Virus record (IMG/VR): IMGVR_UViG_3300044797_000086
Span: 1 to 48,399 of that record
Strand: one strand, 5' to 3'
From: a virus
Length of the DNA: 48,399 nucleotides
A program made the translations under genes and the position numbers. Positions 10,044 to 18,602 of the stretch are shown piece after piece. The notes beneath the pieces were generated by a model. It ran no database searches. It worked only from the letters and a program-made list of their open reading frames with translations, and was not told the origin of the DNA. Numbering within the stretch: position 1 is the first letter of the stretch; each line of letters starts with the position of its first letter.

Positions 10044-12698
10044 TCACAGGACTACGAGCGGGTCGAAGATGGTGGTGGTACTCAGCACTGCCATTTTCAC
10101 CGTCGTGTAGACGTATCCGGCGAGTTGCGGCGTGAAGTTCACCGACATCGAGAACCGGCAGCCGGCGCGGAAGGTTGCGGCACCATCGGTAACCGTCCCG
10201 CCATCGATCGCGGTGGCGTAGCCCGCTGGCTGTGCACCGCTTGTCGAGCCACTGACCGTGCAAAAAAAGACGCGGTTTGGGTTGGCGGCGATACCGATCG
10301 CGGCGCCGACCGCGTAGGTGTGCGAGTTCAGACGCGCGGAGACGCCCGTTCCCCAATTTGAGGTACTGTCGGCGGTGAGTGGCGTTCCTGCAGCGAGATT
10401 GTTGGCCTTTGTGCTCGTGGCAAACGATCCGGTGGGAGCGCCCGATGATCCGAAGTATTCGCACTCGATCCAGATTTGGTCGTTGTTTGGTACCGCCGAG
10501 CCGTTGATGATGCCGTAGACGGTGGCGCTGGTCGCTCCGGTGCCGCTCCACTGTCCGATTGGGTTGGAGAGAAATGGCCATATCCAGGTCGAGTTCGCTG
10601 TGGTTGTGATCTGTTTGCCGACTGGAGTGGTTCCGTCCGAGGCGCCGCCTTGGCGGTAGATGGACGTGCTGGTCGTGAGCGTACCGGCGATCGTGTAGAC
10701 TTCCTCGCGGTAGGTGGTACCGCCATTGTCTGAACTCACCACCGAGACGCGGCTGTCGTAAGTGCCGGGGGCGGCAGCCACCGTAACTCCGGACCCCAGG
10801 TTGCAGTCGACCAAGGTCGCGTTCCATCCGGGCTGCTGATTGCTGATCTGCGGAAAGAGCGTGCCGGTGATGGCGCTGAGATCCAAGCCGCTGAACAGCG
10901 TCTGGAAGCCGGCCGGATTGTTATTGGAAAAGCAGAGTGTGGTCGGCACGGCGGAGCCGGCGGCAAGAATCGATCCGGAACCGTTCCTCCATGTCCATTT
11001 GGCGGTGCTGGCGATAGTCTGTGAGGCGTTGCCGAAATAGACTTGGCAGTTGTTCCAGGTGTCAGTGAGTTCTCGGCCGCTCAGCATGTTTATGGCGCTG
11101 CCGGCATTCGTGTTTTTGATTGCGAATGTGCAATTGTCGTAAACGACATCGATCGCGGTGATGCCAGATCCGGAGCCGGGATATAGGCTGACAGAAGCCG
11201 TAGGGCCGGTGCCAGCATTGAAAGTGAAGCCGTTGAAGTATTGCACGCTCGTGCCGCCGATCGTGGCCAAGTTGATTGACGTCCAGGTGGATAGTGAGGC
11301 CCCTGCCAACAGGTCTCCGGAGCCGGGTGGTGTTGATCCTGGCGCGTTGTTAACGCTGTAATAGTTGACAGGAAGTGGTGTGGTGCCGAGCGCGCCGACG
11401 CCGGTGAAGACGAGATTCTGCGCTTCAGCATGACTTGCCGAGACGAAGACGCTGTTGCCGGCCTGCACCCAGTTCGTGGTAGCTGCGTTGAGCAGCCGCG
11501 AGTGCGGTGAGTTCCAGATCGAATACTTGTTCACCGCCCCTAGCGTCACCCACGTCGCCGACGTGTCGGTGGTTGTCGCGCCCGTGGTCGTGTAGGCGCT
11601 CCAGCTCGGCTCGGCGCCGGTGCCGCTCATGTTGCCGGCCACCGTGCACAGCAGCAGCAGCGTGCCCGCGGTATTCTGGATCACCTGCCCAAGCGTGGCC
11701 GCTGCGGTCCCGGCCCGGTATGCGGCCCACGTCGGTGTGTTCGTGATGTCGCCGTTGAGCGCGGCGATGCCAGTGGCCTCCGCCCACTTCACGGTGTTGT
11801 CTGTGACCAGACCGCCGCGCGTAGTCACCCACGCCGGCTCTGAGGCGCCGGTCTGGCCGGTGCCTGATGTCGAGTTGTAGCAGACGAAGCAGCGCTCGTT
11901 GCCGATCGGCACGGTGTTGTTCTGACGGACGATGTCGCCGGCGACGTGGCTTGCGCTCGCGGCCCACAGCGTTACCGCGTTGTAGCCATTGGCAGCAGGC
12001 GACGAGGCCCTGATGCCGATGACGATCAGTGCGACGCCCGTCGGCGTCACCGACAGCGTCGGATTGTATTGCGATCTTCCTTTGCCATAGGCGATCAGGG
12101 CCCCGCCGCTGCTTTGCGCGCGCGTTTGAGCGGTCACGCTCGTCGCGCCGGCTCCCCATGATGCGGCCACCGCTTGCGTATAGGTCGCCGCGGCCGAGTG
12201 CTGCACAAAGCAGGCGCCGATAATGAGGTCGCCGGCGACTGTCGCCGCTCCGCTCGTTAGTGACGGCGAAGAGCTCGCCGCCGAGAGCGTGGCCGTCACG
12301 TTCGCGTCCAGCGATCCGGTGCCGGCGGTCGCCGACATGCCCGTCGCATAGAACGCGGTGATGGAGGCCTGAGTGCCCGTCGTGTGTTTGGTGTAGGTGA
12401 GTGTGCCTGAGACCACGGCCGACATGTTCGGGCAAACGAAAACCATCCCGATACCGGTGCCGTTGACCGTCTGAGAACTGGCCAGTGTGTAGTTGTTGGT
12501 ACCGTCGGAGAGGGTGCCGGCCGTCGTCGATCCGGCCTCATTCACCAGTGCTACGCCATAGGCGCCGGCTGGGATGTTGGCGTAGGTGGCGTTGGTGATG
12601 GTGACGGTGGCGCCGGCAGCGTTGTTGCCGCTGCCGAGGTCGGCGAGGGAGGCCGATGTCCCGCCGTTGACGTACCACGCCTTATCCGTGAGGGCCAC
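10044..12698 (-). CDS. Large phage tail/fibre protein with carbohydrate-binding-like modules
   Basis: 884 residues, GTG start with AAGGAG six bases upstream. The N-terminal about 230 residues are a beta-rich domain (DKAWYVNGGTSASLADLGSG). They are followed by two clear and one C-terminal copy of a module with the pattern W.A...V.AGD.V......F.C...G.SG..EP.W......G..V.D....W, seen in phage tail proteins with binding roles. A beta-helix-like section follows (NGFTFNAGTGPTASVSLYPG...VDCNLGSGV) and a conserved C-terminal end. No hydrolase motif can be named with confidence. It lies directly upstream of the 14-residue-repeat protein (7-base gap). Confidence 0.75.
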   Translation of the reverse strand: MALTDKAWYVNGGTSASLADLGSGNNAAGATVTITNATYANIPAGAYGVALVNEAGSTTAGTLSDGTNNYTLASSQTVNGTGIGMVFVCPNMSAVVSGTLTYTKHTTGTQASITAFYATGMSATAGTGSLDANVTATLSAASSSPSLTSGAATVAGDLIIGACFVQHSAAATYTQAVAASWGAGATSVTAQTRAQSSGGALIAYGKGRSQYNPTLSVTPTGVALIVIGIRASSPAANGYNAVTLWAASASHVAGDIVRQNNTVPIGNERCFVCYNSTSGTGQTGASEPAWVTTRGGLVTDNTVKWAEATGIAALNGDITNTPTWAAYRAGTAAATLGQVIQNTAGTLLLLCTVAGNMSGTGAEPSWSAYTTTGATTTDTSATWVTLGAVNKYSIWNSPHSRLLNAATTNWVQAGNSVFVSASHAEAQNLVFTGVGALGTTPLPVNYYSVNNAPGSTPPGSGDLLAGASLSTWTSINLATIGGTSVQYFNGFTFNAGTGPTASVSLYPGSGSGITAIDVVYDNCTFAIKNTNAGSAINMLSGRELTDTWNNCQVYFGNASQTIASTAKWTWRNGSGSILAAGSAVPTTLCFSNNNPAGFQTLFSGLDLSAITGTLFPQISNQQPGWNATLVDCNLGSGVTVAAAPGTYDSRVSVVSSDNGGTTYREEVYTIAGTLTTSTSIYRQGGASDGTTPVGKQITTTANSTWIWPFLSNPIGQWSGTGATSATVYGIINGSAVPNNDQIWIECEYFGSSGAPTGSFATSTKANNLAAGTPLTADSTSNWGTGVSARLNSHTYAVGAAIGIAANPNRVFFCTVSGSTSGAQPAGYATAIDGGTVTDGAATFRAGCRFSMSVNFTPQLAGYVYTTVKMAVLSTTTIFDPLVVL

Positions 12699-12745
12699 GT
12701 TCGCTCCTTCGCGCCCTCACCCCGGTAGGCGCCAGCGCGCGGTTT

Positions 12746-13864
12746 TTAGGTCGTGGACCCGTTTGTGCGCAGGTCGGACGTTCCGTTGTAGGTCGCGGTG
12801 CCTGCCGGCAGCGTGAGCCGCCACCAGATGCCTTGCGAGACCGCGGCACTGTTGCCCGCCGGCAATGAGCCAGGGGACGCGATCACGCTGATCGGCGACG
12901 GCTGGGTGACGAACGTCAGCGACGACGAGTCTCCGTTGGTCGGCAGCGTCTGCCGGTTGGCCGAGGTCTGCGTGTCGTTGAGCGCCTTGGTCAGTGCGAG
13001 GTCGAGGAGCGCGCCCGCCGGCAGCGATGGGGTCTCGCTCAGCACCTCTATCGTGGCGCCCAGTAGCGATGTCGTGGTGTTCGTGTTGACCACGAATCCT
13101 TTCTCGTAAAACACGCGCTGTGACCCGCCGGGGATGTCGGCGGTGGCGGTCGCAAAGATGCGTGTGATCGCCACCACGGGATTCGGCGATATGTCGAAGA
13201 GCATCCCGTAGGCGATGTCGTAGGTCGAGGTGTTGTCCGGGAGCGGGCTCCAGTCGCGGTTGACCGCGACCTCGTCGGCCCCGTACGCGGCCGAGCTGTA
13301 CTGCGCCGAGATCATGCGCAGCTGCCCGGCGCCGGTACCACCGGTGATCCTGATGATGGCGGCCAAGCCCGCGTAAGTGAGCGCGGCCACAGCGGTGCCA
13401 TCGCCCGATTGCAAGTGGAAGAGCGGCGGGGTTGTCCCTGTCGTGTTCGCGGCGCCCTGGGCGGTGTGCCCCGCAATCGCGCGGGTGTGAGCCATCACGG
13501 CAATGTCGCCGACGGCGGCGGTGCCACCCGGATTTGAGAGGCCGGCAATGCTGCCGCCAGTGATGACGCCGGCGAGCAGGCGCTGAAATTGCTGCCCTCC
13601 GAACGCGTTCGCCTGGACGGCGGTGCCGTTCGTGGTCGCAAACGCCGGCGTCTGGACGGTGCCCGTGGAATCACGACCTGTGACCTGGACGTGGACACCG
13701 GTGTCGCTCGATGACGAGGAGACGATATCGAGCGTGCCCGTGGCTGGGATGTCGTAGAAGCTCACCCTCTTGGTGAAGTCGACGGCGCCGCCGACGGTCT
13801 GGCCGTCGGCCTCCGGCATGTCGGCCGACCCGTAAATAGTTACGTTGTTTGGCGTAACTGTCAT
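12746..13864 (-). CDS. Phage structural protein (MTVTPNNVTIYGSA family)
   Basis: 372 residues. The start, TPNNVTIYGSADMPEADG, is the standard beginning of a structural protein widespread in phages with this head-tail module; the rest alternates short beta strands (FYDIPATGTLDIVSSSSSDTG, RVFYEKGFVVNTNT) with SGDG and GTGAGQLR.I turns. A GGGGAG ribosome site precedes the ATG and a 14-bp palindrome lies just upstream of it. Structural role inferred from family and position between head-tail genes and fibres. Confidence 0.7.
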   Translation of the reverse strand: MTVTPNNVTIYGSADMPEADGQTVGGAVDFTKRVSFYDIPATGTLDIVSSSSSDTGVHVQVTGRDSTGTVQTPAFATTNGTAVQANAFGGQQFQRLLAGVITGGSIAGLSNPGGTAAVGDIAVMAHTRAIAGHTAQGAANTTGTTPPLFHLQSGDGTAVAALTYAGLAAIIRITGGTGAGQLRMISAQYSSAAYGADEVAVNRDWSPLPDNTSTYDIAYGMLFDISPNPVVAITRIFATATADIPGGSQRVFYEKGFVVNTNTTTSLLGATIEVLSETPSLPAGALLDLALTKALNDTQTSANRQTLPTNGDSSSLTFVTQPSPISVIASPGSLPAGNSAAVSQGIWWRLTLPAGTATYNGTSDLRTNGSTT

Positions 13865-13876
13865 TTTAGCTCTCCC

Positions 13877-13890
13877 CGCGAGCGCTCGCG
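13877..13890. repeat. 14-bp perfect palindrome upstream of a structural gene
   Basis: CGCGAGCGCTCGCG lies immediately upstream of the ribosome site of the gene starting at 13864. It could be a hairpin that affects translation, or an operator; no T-tract follows on either strand, so it is not a standard terminator. Confidence 0.6.
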
Positions 13891-13939
13891 CACTCTAAGG
13901 GAGGCTGTTCGCCTTCAATACTCTTGCGTTGACGTACTT

Positions 13940-14293
13940 TCAGTAGGAGCGGTGCGAACGCAGCGTGCGCTTGGCGCGCAGCGGGATCATGGATGTGTTC
14001 ACGTCCTCAGCAGTGTACTTATCGCCCGAAAGCCATTTGGCCGTCAGCTGGCGAACGTTGTGGGATAACATTGCGTCCACTGCAGGATCGTTAGGGTTTA
14101 GGTCCAGCTTGATGCACTCTTGAATGATCGGAAATGCGACGACGTTGCCTGGCAATTCGGTCATCGTGCGGCGCATAAGCGGTCCGAGCATATCGAAGGC
14201 ATCCATCTCGTCCTGACGCGACCATGTGATGGTGACCTTTCGTTCCTGGCCTTCGACCGGGATTTCGATCTTGCCGTAGGCCTGCGCGCTCAA
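13940..14293 (-). CDS. Hypothetical phage protein coupled to the glycosyltransferase
   Basis: 117 residues with an ATGA overlap with the end of the upstream glycosyltransferase-like gene. It reads KIEIPVEGQERKVTITWSRQDEMDAFDMLGPLMRRT and then a helical stretch. The beginning is like a small beta sheet; no family recognised. Phages of this type often have a short tail-assembly chaperone-like protein here, but the sequence does not prove it. Confidence 0.6.
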   Translation of the reverse strand: MSAQAYGKIEIPVEGQERKVTITWSRQDEMDAFDMLGPLMRRTMTELPGNVVAFPIIQECIKLDLNPNDPAVDAMLSHNVRQLTAKWLSGDKYTAEDVNTSMIPLRAKRTLRSHRSY

Positions 14294-15363
14294 CCGTTCA
14301 GTTCCTTCTCGATATAGCCGTCGTAGGTTGGCGGCGGTCGATCGGCGTCGAGGGTGACTACCGCGTCTTCCGGGATCGGCGTGTCGATGGTCACTGCGCC
14401 GTTAATCGGCGCCATCGGCGTTTCTTGGCTCACGGACGGAGCGCCTCCAAACGTTCCCTGACCGTCGACTACGCCTATTTGGGCGAGCGCTTGCCCAAGG
14501 CAAATATCCGGATTCATCTTCGCCTTAAACTTCGCGATCTGGTCCGCGTAGATGCCGCGCCAGGCCATGCGGGCGATGTTGGCCACGTGGATGAAGCCCT
14601 CGATGGTGTCGGTAAAGCGAACCACCTCGTCCCACGGCTTTGCGAGGTCGTGGGGCTCGGCGACGACCGGCCGGCCAATCGTGAGCGCGGTGTTGCACCG
14701 GCTGGAGGACACGAGTCCCATGGCGTCGAACTTGCGCACCTGGACGATGACCTTGGCGTGCTGCATGGCCTCGTCGCGCTCGGCCTGCGTCTTGAAGTCG
14801 GCGATGAGGCGGACGGCTTTGGCGAGGCCCGTCGCGTTCGCCAGGCGCTTGAGGATCTTGCGCCGGCGGGGCGTGAGCGATCCATAAAACCCGAATTCGT
14901 AGTCTGGGGTGATTCCGCGATCGCGCATGAGCGTGGGCGCGTATCCGAGCTCCGCCGGCGCCGACGGCGCGAACTGGCTGAACCACTTCGTAACGCGGTC
15001 GCCGGGCACGAGATGCAATATGCCCTCGCAGTGCTTGGCCGCTTCAGGAAATATCTTTTGTCGCCAGATCATTTCCTTTTGGGTGCCGTGGTTGAATCCC
15101 TTCTCAGTTGGCTCCTCGGTCGCCAGGATGATGAAGCGCGCCCCTTCGCCTTTGGCGCGCGCCATCAACTCGATCACGGGCGGAGTGAAGCCCTCGATGA
15201 TGATGTTGATGCCGTTTTCCTTGTTCAGGAACTGGTCGTTTTTCGGGTTCCAGATCGCTTCATGGCCCAATGCCTTGAACTGATGGCCTTGCACGCCGAT
15301 AATATCTTCGAGCGATCGCTGGCCGAGCGAACTGTGATTGCCTGTCCAATATAAAAAACGCAT
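14290..15363 (-). CDS. Glycosyltransferase-like protein (CgeB/GT4-like) inside the structural operon
   Basis: 357 residues. The N-terminal half has the Rossmann-like pattern of GT4/CgeB proteins; the central motif FGFYGSLTPRRRKILKRL and later CNTALTIGRPVVAEPHDLAKPWDEVVRF (the donor-side region) match those of the protein at 26129-27304 (FCFFGGMTTRRQRVL; CQRPVVAETRSPHAQRGWENAVRF), so the two are paralogues. The enzyme presumably transfers a sugar to a virion or DNA acceptor; the substrate is not known. It sits between the regulator at 15375-15740 and a small protein with a 4-bp overlap. The last 60 residues are a low-complexity Pro-rich tail. Confidence 0.7.
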   Translation of the reverse strand: MRFLYWTGNHSSLGQRSLEDIIGVQGHQFKALGHEAIWNPKNDQFLNKENGINIIIEGFTPPVIELMARAKGEGARFIILATEEPTEKGFNHGTQKEMIWRQKIFPEAAKHCEGILHLVPGDRVTKWFSQFAPSAPAELGYAPTLMRDRGITPDYEFGFYGSLTPRRRKILKRLANATGLAKAVRLIADFKTQAERDEAMQHAKVIVQVRKFDAMGLVSSSRCNTALTIGRPVVAEPHDLAKPWDEVVRFTDTIEGFIHVANIARMAWRGIYADQIAKFKAKMNPDICLGQALAQIGVVDGQGTFGGAPSVSQETPMAPINGAVTIDTPIPEDAVVTLDADRPPPTYDGYIEKELNG

Positions 15364-15374
15364 TTTGTTTCTTC

Positions 15375-15740
15375 CTAGTCGTCGTCGAGAACAGCCTCGA
15401 TCATGTTGTCGCGGAGAATAGCGCGCAGCAGTCGGCGAGCGAGTCGACGTGGGGATATCTGCCGCTTGTCGGCCGCGGCCTTAAGCAGTGCGAAGTCGTC
15501 TTTGGATACGCTGACGGAGAACTCCTGCGGTCGCTCCGGTGGAGGCAACGGCACGGGCGGTGGTGGTGGTGGCTGAGCACCGAAAACCTTTTTGAAGCTT
15601 ATTCGCATCTCCGAGCACTTGACGCGGACGCTGCCCGGAGTGGATCCGAGTGCAACGGCAATCGCCACGGCCGAGTGACCGGCCTCGACCATGCTCCTCA
15701 TCTGGGTGATTGCGTATGGAGTAAAAACGCGCCTTGGCAT
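15375..15740 (-). CDS. Small DNA-binding regulator (HTH N-terminus, ribbon-helix-helix-like C-terminus)
   Basis: 121 residues. The first 50 (RRVFTPYAITQMRSMVEAGHSAVAIAVALGSTPGSVRVKCSEMRIS) form a helix-turn-helix of the GcrA/SANT-like kind common in alphaproteobacterial genomes. A run of prolines then links to SVSVSKDDFALLKAAADKRQISPRRLARRLLRAIL, which looks like a ribbon-helix-helix domain. A DNA-binding role is a reasonable inference; target unknown. It is not near the other regulator at 21972-22283. Confidence 0.6.
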   Translation of the reverse strand: MPRRVFTPYAITQMRSMVEAGHSAVAIAVALGSTPGSVRVKCSEMRISFKKVFGAQPPPPPPVPLPPPERPQEFSVSVSKDDFALLKAAADKRQISPRRLARRLLRAILRDNMIEAVLDDD

Positions 15741-15801
15741 CCAATGCTTTTACACTGAAAATATATCACCCGGAAAGATTTGCGCTGAGGCTCTCCCGGT
15801 C

Positions 15802-16335
15802 TTACTGGACTTCATAGTCAACGCTGCCGAGCATGATGCCCTGCCAGACCAGCGGCTTGGTGGAGACGCCGGCAGTCGACTCGCCTGCGCGCACGGCCGC
15901 GGCTGCGCGCCAGACGTCACGCTTGCGGATCTGTTCCGGGTGGTTGCCGAACCACTTGCGGAGCATGAGCGTGACCGGGGACAGCGCCGGCGAGTTCGTT
16001 TTGATGATCGATTCGCGGAGTTGCCCGGCGATCGCTTCTCCGGTCTGCGCCAGTGTCTTGGCGGCGTCGCCGCCATTGGCTTTGAGCAGCGCCGCCATCG
16101 CTGGGGGCCACTCGCGCTGGTGTTCGGCGATCATTGTGCGGAAGAATGGCCGAGGGGGAATGTTGACCTTCGGCGCGCCGTACTCCTGGATAGCAGCCAC
16201 AAGGGCGACGGGTGTCCCGTTCGGATATTTCGAGCCTTCCAAAAAACCAATGCGGACTGTCTTCGCCGACGTCAGCTTGGCCGCGAGGTCCTTGAGCTTC
16301 TGCTCGATCCGGTCGCCGCCTTTGGTTGTTACCAT
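15802..16335 (-). CDS. HK97 gp10-like / virion morphogenesis protein
   Basis: 177 residues. The region VRIGFLEGSKYPNGTPVALVAAIQEYGAPKVNIPPRPFFR is the signature of the HK97-gp10-like and virion-morphogenesis families that complete the head-tail connection. The gene begins two bases after the stop of the small gene upstream. Location next to DUF4054 (about 1.1 kb upstream) fits the head-tail module. Confidence 0.7.
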   Translation of the reverse strand: MVTTKGGDRIEQKLKDLAAKLTSAKTVRIGFLEGSKYPNGTPVALVAAIQEYGAPKVNIPPRPFFRTMIAEHQREWPPAMAALLKANGGDAAKTLAQTGEAIAGQLRESIIKTNSPALSPVTLMLRKWFGNHPEQIRKRDVWRAAAAVRAGESTAGVSTKPLVWQGIMLGSVDYEVQ

Positions 16336-16337
16336 CC

Positions 16338-16484
16338 TTATGACGAGATGTTCAGCGGCATTTTATTGGATGTCGCCGCGCCTATGAGCATAGAACTTCC
16401 AGAAGGCACGAGCTTTGCCGATGCGCGTTCGGGCGAGGCAACAACAAGTCCAGACGCCGCGTCCTGTACTAAAAATGTGCCCAT
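16338..16484 (-). CDS. 48-residue protein made of the fibre N-terminal module
   Basis: MGTFLVQDAASGLVVAS followed by 30 residues ending in a stop two bases before the next start. The first 17 residues are almost identical to the beginning of the fibre at 563-1852 (MSKFLVQDAASGLVVAS). Short genes of this kind may be a functional small structural protein, a decoy or a truncated fibre; the reading frame is intact and flanked by normally spaced genes, so I call it as a gene. Confidence 0.65.
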   Translation of the reverse strand: MGTFLVQDAASGLVVASPERASAKLVPSGSSMLIGAATSNKMPLNISS

Positions 16485-16493
16485 CCGCCCCTC

Positions 16494-16628
16494 TCAGTGC
16501 GCAAGCCACCGAGCGCACAAAGCCCCAACGGCCATCAGTATCATAGCGAGCGTCATCCAGCCAATGTAGGCCTGCTGCTTGCGTAACAGCATTCGCTCCC
16601 GGCGTCGCTCGTCAGACTTATCGACCAA
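16494..16628 (-). CDS. Small single-helix membrane protein
   Basis: 44 residues if read from TTG at 16628 (AGGA eight bases upstream); alternatively 32 residues from the ATG at 16592. A charged N-terminus (KSDERRRERMLLRKQ) is followed by one hydrophobic helix (YIGWMTLAMILMAVGALCA). Position directly behind a four-helix membrane protein and an 11-base overlap with it suggest a lysis or membrane accessory role; inference only. Confidence 0.5.
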   Translation of the reverse strand: MVDKSDERRRERMLLRKQQAYIGWMTLAMILMAVGALCARWLAH

Positions 16629-17091
16629 GATCTCGGTCCTGCGGCGGCGCCGAATGTGAGCCGCCGAAACTCAACGGCCATCGCACCGAGCCCGACAGCA
16701 GCGCGTCGCCGGCAACGAGCAGCAAGGCAATGACAGCAATCACCGAAACTATGAAGCGGATAGCCTCGACCACTGGACCAGCAAGGCCCATCTGTGGGGC
16801 CAGCCAGTTCAGGAAGAGATCAATGATGTACATCACGACTAGAAGCACGAGCACGCCGACCGCGAAGATGATAATGCCAGAGGGATTGACGCCGGCATTC
16901 CCGCCGAAGCCGAGCACGCCGGCGACCGCGAGCACGAACGCAATGAGGATCAGGCCGCCGATCGCAATCTTGGCAATAGTCGCCAGCAGCGGATTCTTCG
17001 CCACCCCGTCGACGGTCTTGAAGAAGATCGCACCCACCACGAACAGGGCAATGATGGACACAAAAAAGCCAACGAGAGATCCTCCGGTCAT
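16618..17091 (-). CDS. Four-helix membrane protein, holin candidate
   Basis: 157 residues with four hydrophobic helices (about residues 5-25, 38-60, 72-92 and 107-130), separated by short polar loops, and a polar C-terminus. This is the size and layout of some holins, and a second small membrane protein follows. No endolysin is seen in the window, so the lysis role remains a hypothesis; it may instead be a phage membrane protein with another purpose. Confidence 0.6.
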   Translation of the reverse strand: MTGGSLVGFFVSIIALFVVGAIFFKTVDGVAKNPLLATIAKIAIGGLILIAFVLAVAGVLGFGGNAGVNPSGIIIFAVGVLVLLVVMYIIDLFLNWLAPQMGLAGPVVEAIRFIVSVIAVIALLLVAGDALLSGSVRWPLSFGGSHSAPPQDRDLGR

Positions 17092-17110
17092 GGTCGCTTT
17101 CCTCTTTTGT

Positions 17111-17497
17111 TTAGCTCATGCTGCTTGGCATGAAGCATCTTATCTGCGTGACGCCCGCCGAGTCCTTGTAGGGCCACGCCACCGCCGGCCCGTATCGATT
17201 CGGCTCGGTTATCAACGCCTCAGGCGGAACAACGATCCACTGCCCATCGATGCGCACCCGGTACCGCACCGCGGTATCCCCATCTGCGCCGGCGACTGCG
17301 GCAGTATCCCAGTCCACGTCCGCGATGCTCCTGCCGTCAGCAAATGAGCAGCACAGCCCTTTCTCGCTCGCGAGGCCGTCGAACCATTTTTTCAGCTCTG
17401 AGTCCGCATAGCGCCCGTCGTCGTTTCGTGCGCTCGTTACGCTGCCCGTCGAGGTCAGGGCGGCAGCAACGATGGCTAACGTGCACCACCTGGCCAT
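17111..17497 (-). CDS. Small secreted/periplasmic phage protein
   Basis: 128 residues from ATG at 17497 (MARWCTLAIVAAALTSTGSVTSA), a signal-peptide-like start that overlaps the end of the DUF4054 gene by 22 bases. The mature part has KWFDGLASEKGLCCSFADGRSIADVDW and then a beta sheet with PPEALITEPNRYGPAVAWPY, and a late Cys, a pattern I associate with small exported proteins in rhizobial phages and genomes. Function unknown. Confidence 0.6.
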   Translation of the reverse strand: MARWCTLAIVAAALTSTGSVTSARNDDGRYADSELKKWFDGLASEKGLCCSFADGRSIADVDWDTAAVAGADGDTAVRYRVRIDGQWIVVPPEALITEPNRYGPAVAWPYKDSAGVTQIRCFMPSSMS

Positions 17498-17961
17498 GAC
17501 GGGAATATCGCCGTTGCCGGGGCGGTGGGCCGCCGCGGTGGGACAAACAGTCCGGTCCTGAACTGGGCGGTAGCGGCCCAAAATTCAGAACCAAATTGCG
17601 TTTGCATGTACCAGGCTTGGCTCGGGCTGCCGGCATTCGCATCGCCCATGTCCAGTGCGACCGAGACCGATCCTTCGGATGCGTTGCTCACGCGGCCGAC
17701 GGCCGACGGCGGCGGGATCGTTCCCGTGGACGACGGCATGCCGTTGTCGTCGCGGAAGGCGCTCAGCCACGCAATGTGGGACGTGAGCAGGTTGAGCAGG
17801 GTCTCCTGCTGGGCAGCGCTCGCTACCGGGCCGGTGCCGTCATTCGCCCAGATGATGGTGGCCCGGTTGAAGAAACCGGTCGCCTGGGGCGCCGACACCG
17901 CAGCGAACATCGGAAACTGGCCGACCCAGTCCGAGTAGCTGAAGGTGTAGATGACGCCCAT
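17476..17961 (-). CDS. DUF4054 head-tail connector protein
   Basis: 161 residues. The pattern MGVIYTFSYSDWVGQFPMFA, then FFNRATIIWANDGTGPV, TLLNLLTSHIAWLS, VGRVSNASEGSVSVALDM and AWYMQTQFGSEFWAAT matches the DUF4054 family closely. These proteins form part of the head-tail junction between capsid and tail tube. It is the second gene after the major capsid protein, the usual location. Confidence 0.8.
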   Translation of the reverse strand: MGVIYTFSYSDWVGQFPMFAAVSAPQATGFFNRATIIWANDGTGPVASAAQQETLLNLLTSHIAWLSAFRDDNGMPSSTGTIPPPSAVGRVSNASEGSVSVALDMGDANAGSPSQAWYMQTQFGSEFWAATAQFRTGLFVPPRRPTAPATAIFPSWPGGAR

Positions 17962-17978
17962 GGCGACCGCCCTCTCGT

Positions 17979-18524
17979 TTACGCGGCCGCTTGCCGATCG
18001 GCCGGCTGGATCTTGCTCACGGCGCCGTTGATCGGTTTCGGATCCCGGCGATCGCCCTTCGGATTGAGGGGCCCGAGTCCGCTGTCCACGTCGGTGTTCT
18101 CTTTCGCCACTTCACAGGCGGCGTCGAGATCCTCCTCGGCGTAGATGACGCGGTTCGCCACCATCTCCGTTTCGGCGTTTTGTGCCACCCACTCGCGCCA
18201 GAAGTCGACCGGGATGTTGTAGGTGCACGCGTAGCCGTTCGCCTTGTCCGGGCGGTTGGGGTAGCCTTCCGGGACCTGGCCGGCGGGATAGGCAGTGCCG
18301 CGCGCAATGTATATTGGGCCAAATCTGCGTGCGCTCGTCTGCGGCACTGGCCCGTGGCGCCCGGGTACCTCGGCGGTCTCCAGTTTCTGCAGCTGAAGCT
18401 CAAGGTCGTGTGGCAGTTTCGAGCAGACGATGACGAACTTGGCTGCCTTCGGTGCCGGCGGCGTGCGGGCTGCGCCGGCTACGACTTTGGACTTCGGTGG
18501 GGTGACGGTGGTGTCTTCGCTCAC
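17979..18524 (-). CDS. Hypothetical protein of the head-tail module
   Basis: 181 residues; GTG start with AGGAAAGGAA upstream. It has a basic Pro/Ala-rich N-terminus, then KFVIVCSKLPHDLELQLQKLETAEVPGRHGPV and a central Phe/Trp segment (IPVDFWREWVAQNAETEMVANRVIYAEEDLDAA). This protein commonly follows the major capsid gene in this phage lineage, but its function is not known to me. A strong terminator lies between it and the capsid gene. Confidence 0.65.
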   Translation of the reverse strand: MSEDTTVTPPKSKVVAGAARTPPAPKAAKFVIVCSKLPHDLELQLQKLETAEVPGRHGPVPQTSARRFGPIYIARGTAYPAGQVPEGYPNRPDKANGYACTYNIPVDFWREWVAQNAETEMVANRVIYAEEDLDAACEVAKENTDVDSGLGPLNPKGDRRDPKPINGAVSKIQPADRQAAA

Positions 18525-18542
18525 GGCTGGTTCCTTTCCTTC

Positions 18543-18577
18543 AAAAAAGCAAAAGGGGCACGGTTTACCCGCGCCCC
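18543..18577 (-). terminator. Intrinsic terminator after the major capsid gene
   Basis: On the minus strand a 9-bp GC-rich stem (GGGGCGCGG / CCGTGCCCC, one G-U pair, five-base loop) is followed by TTTTGCTTTTTT. It lies 26 bases downstream of the capsid stop and would end or reduce transcription there. Confidence 0.85.
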
Positions 18578-18602
18578 GACTGCGAAACGATAGGCGCGCT
18601 CT

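Noticed and set aside
14425-15354. 309-residue plus-strand reading frame
   Set aside because: It lies fully opposite the glycosyltransferase-like gene, which has recognisable conserved segments and a paralogue.
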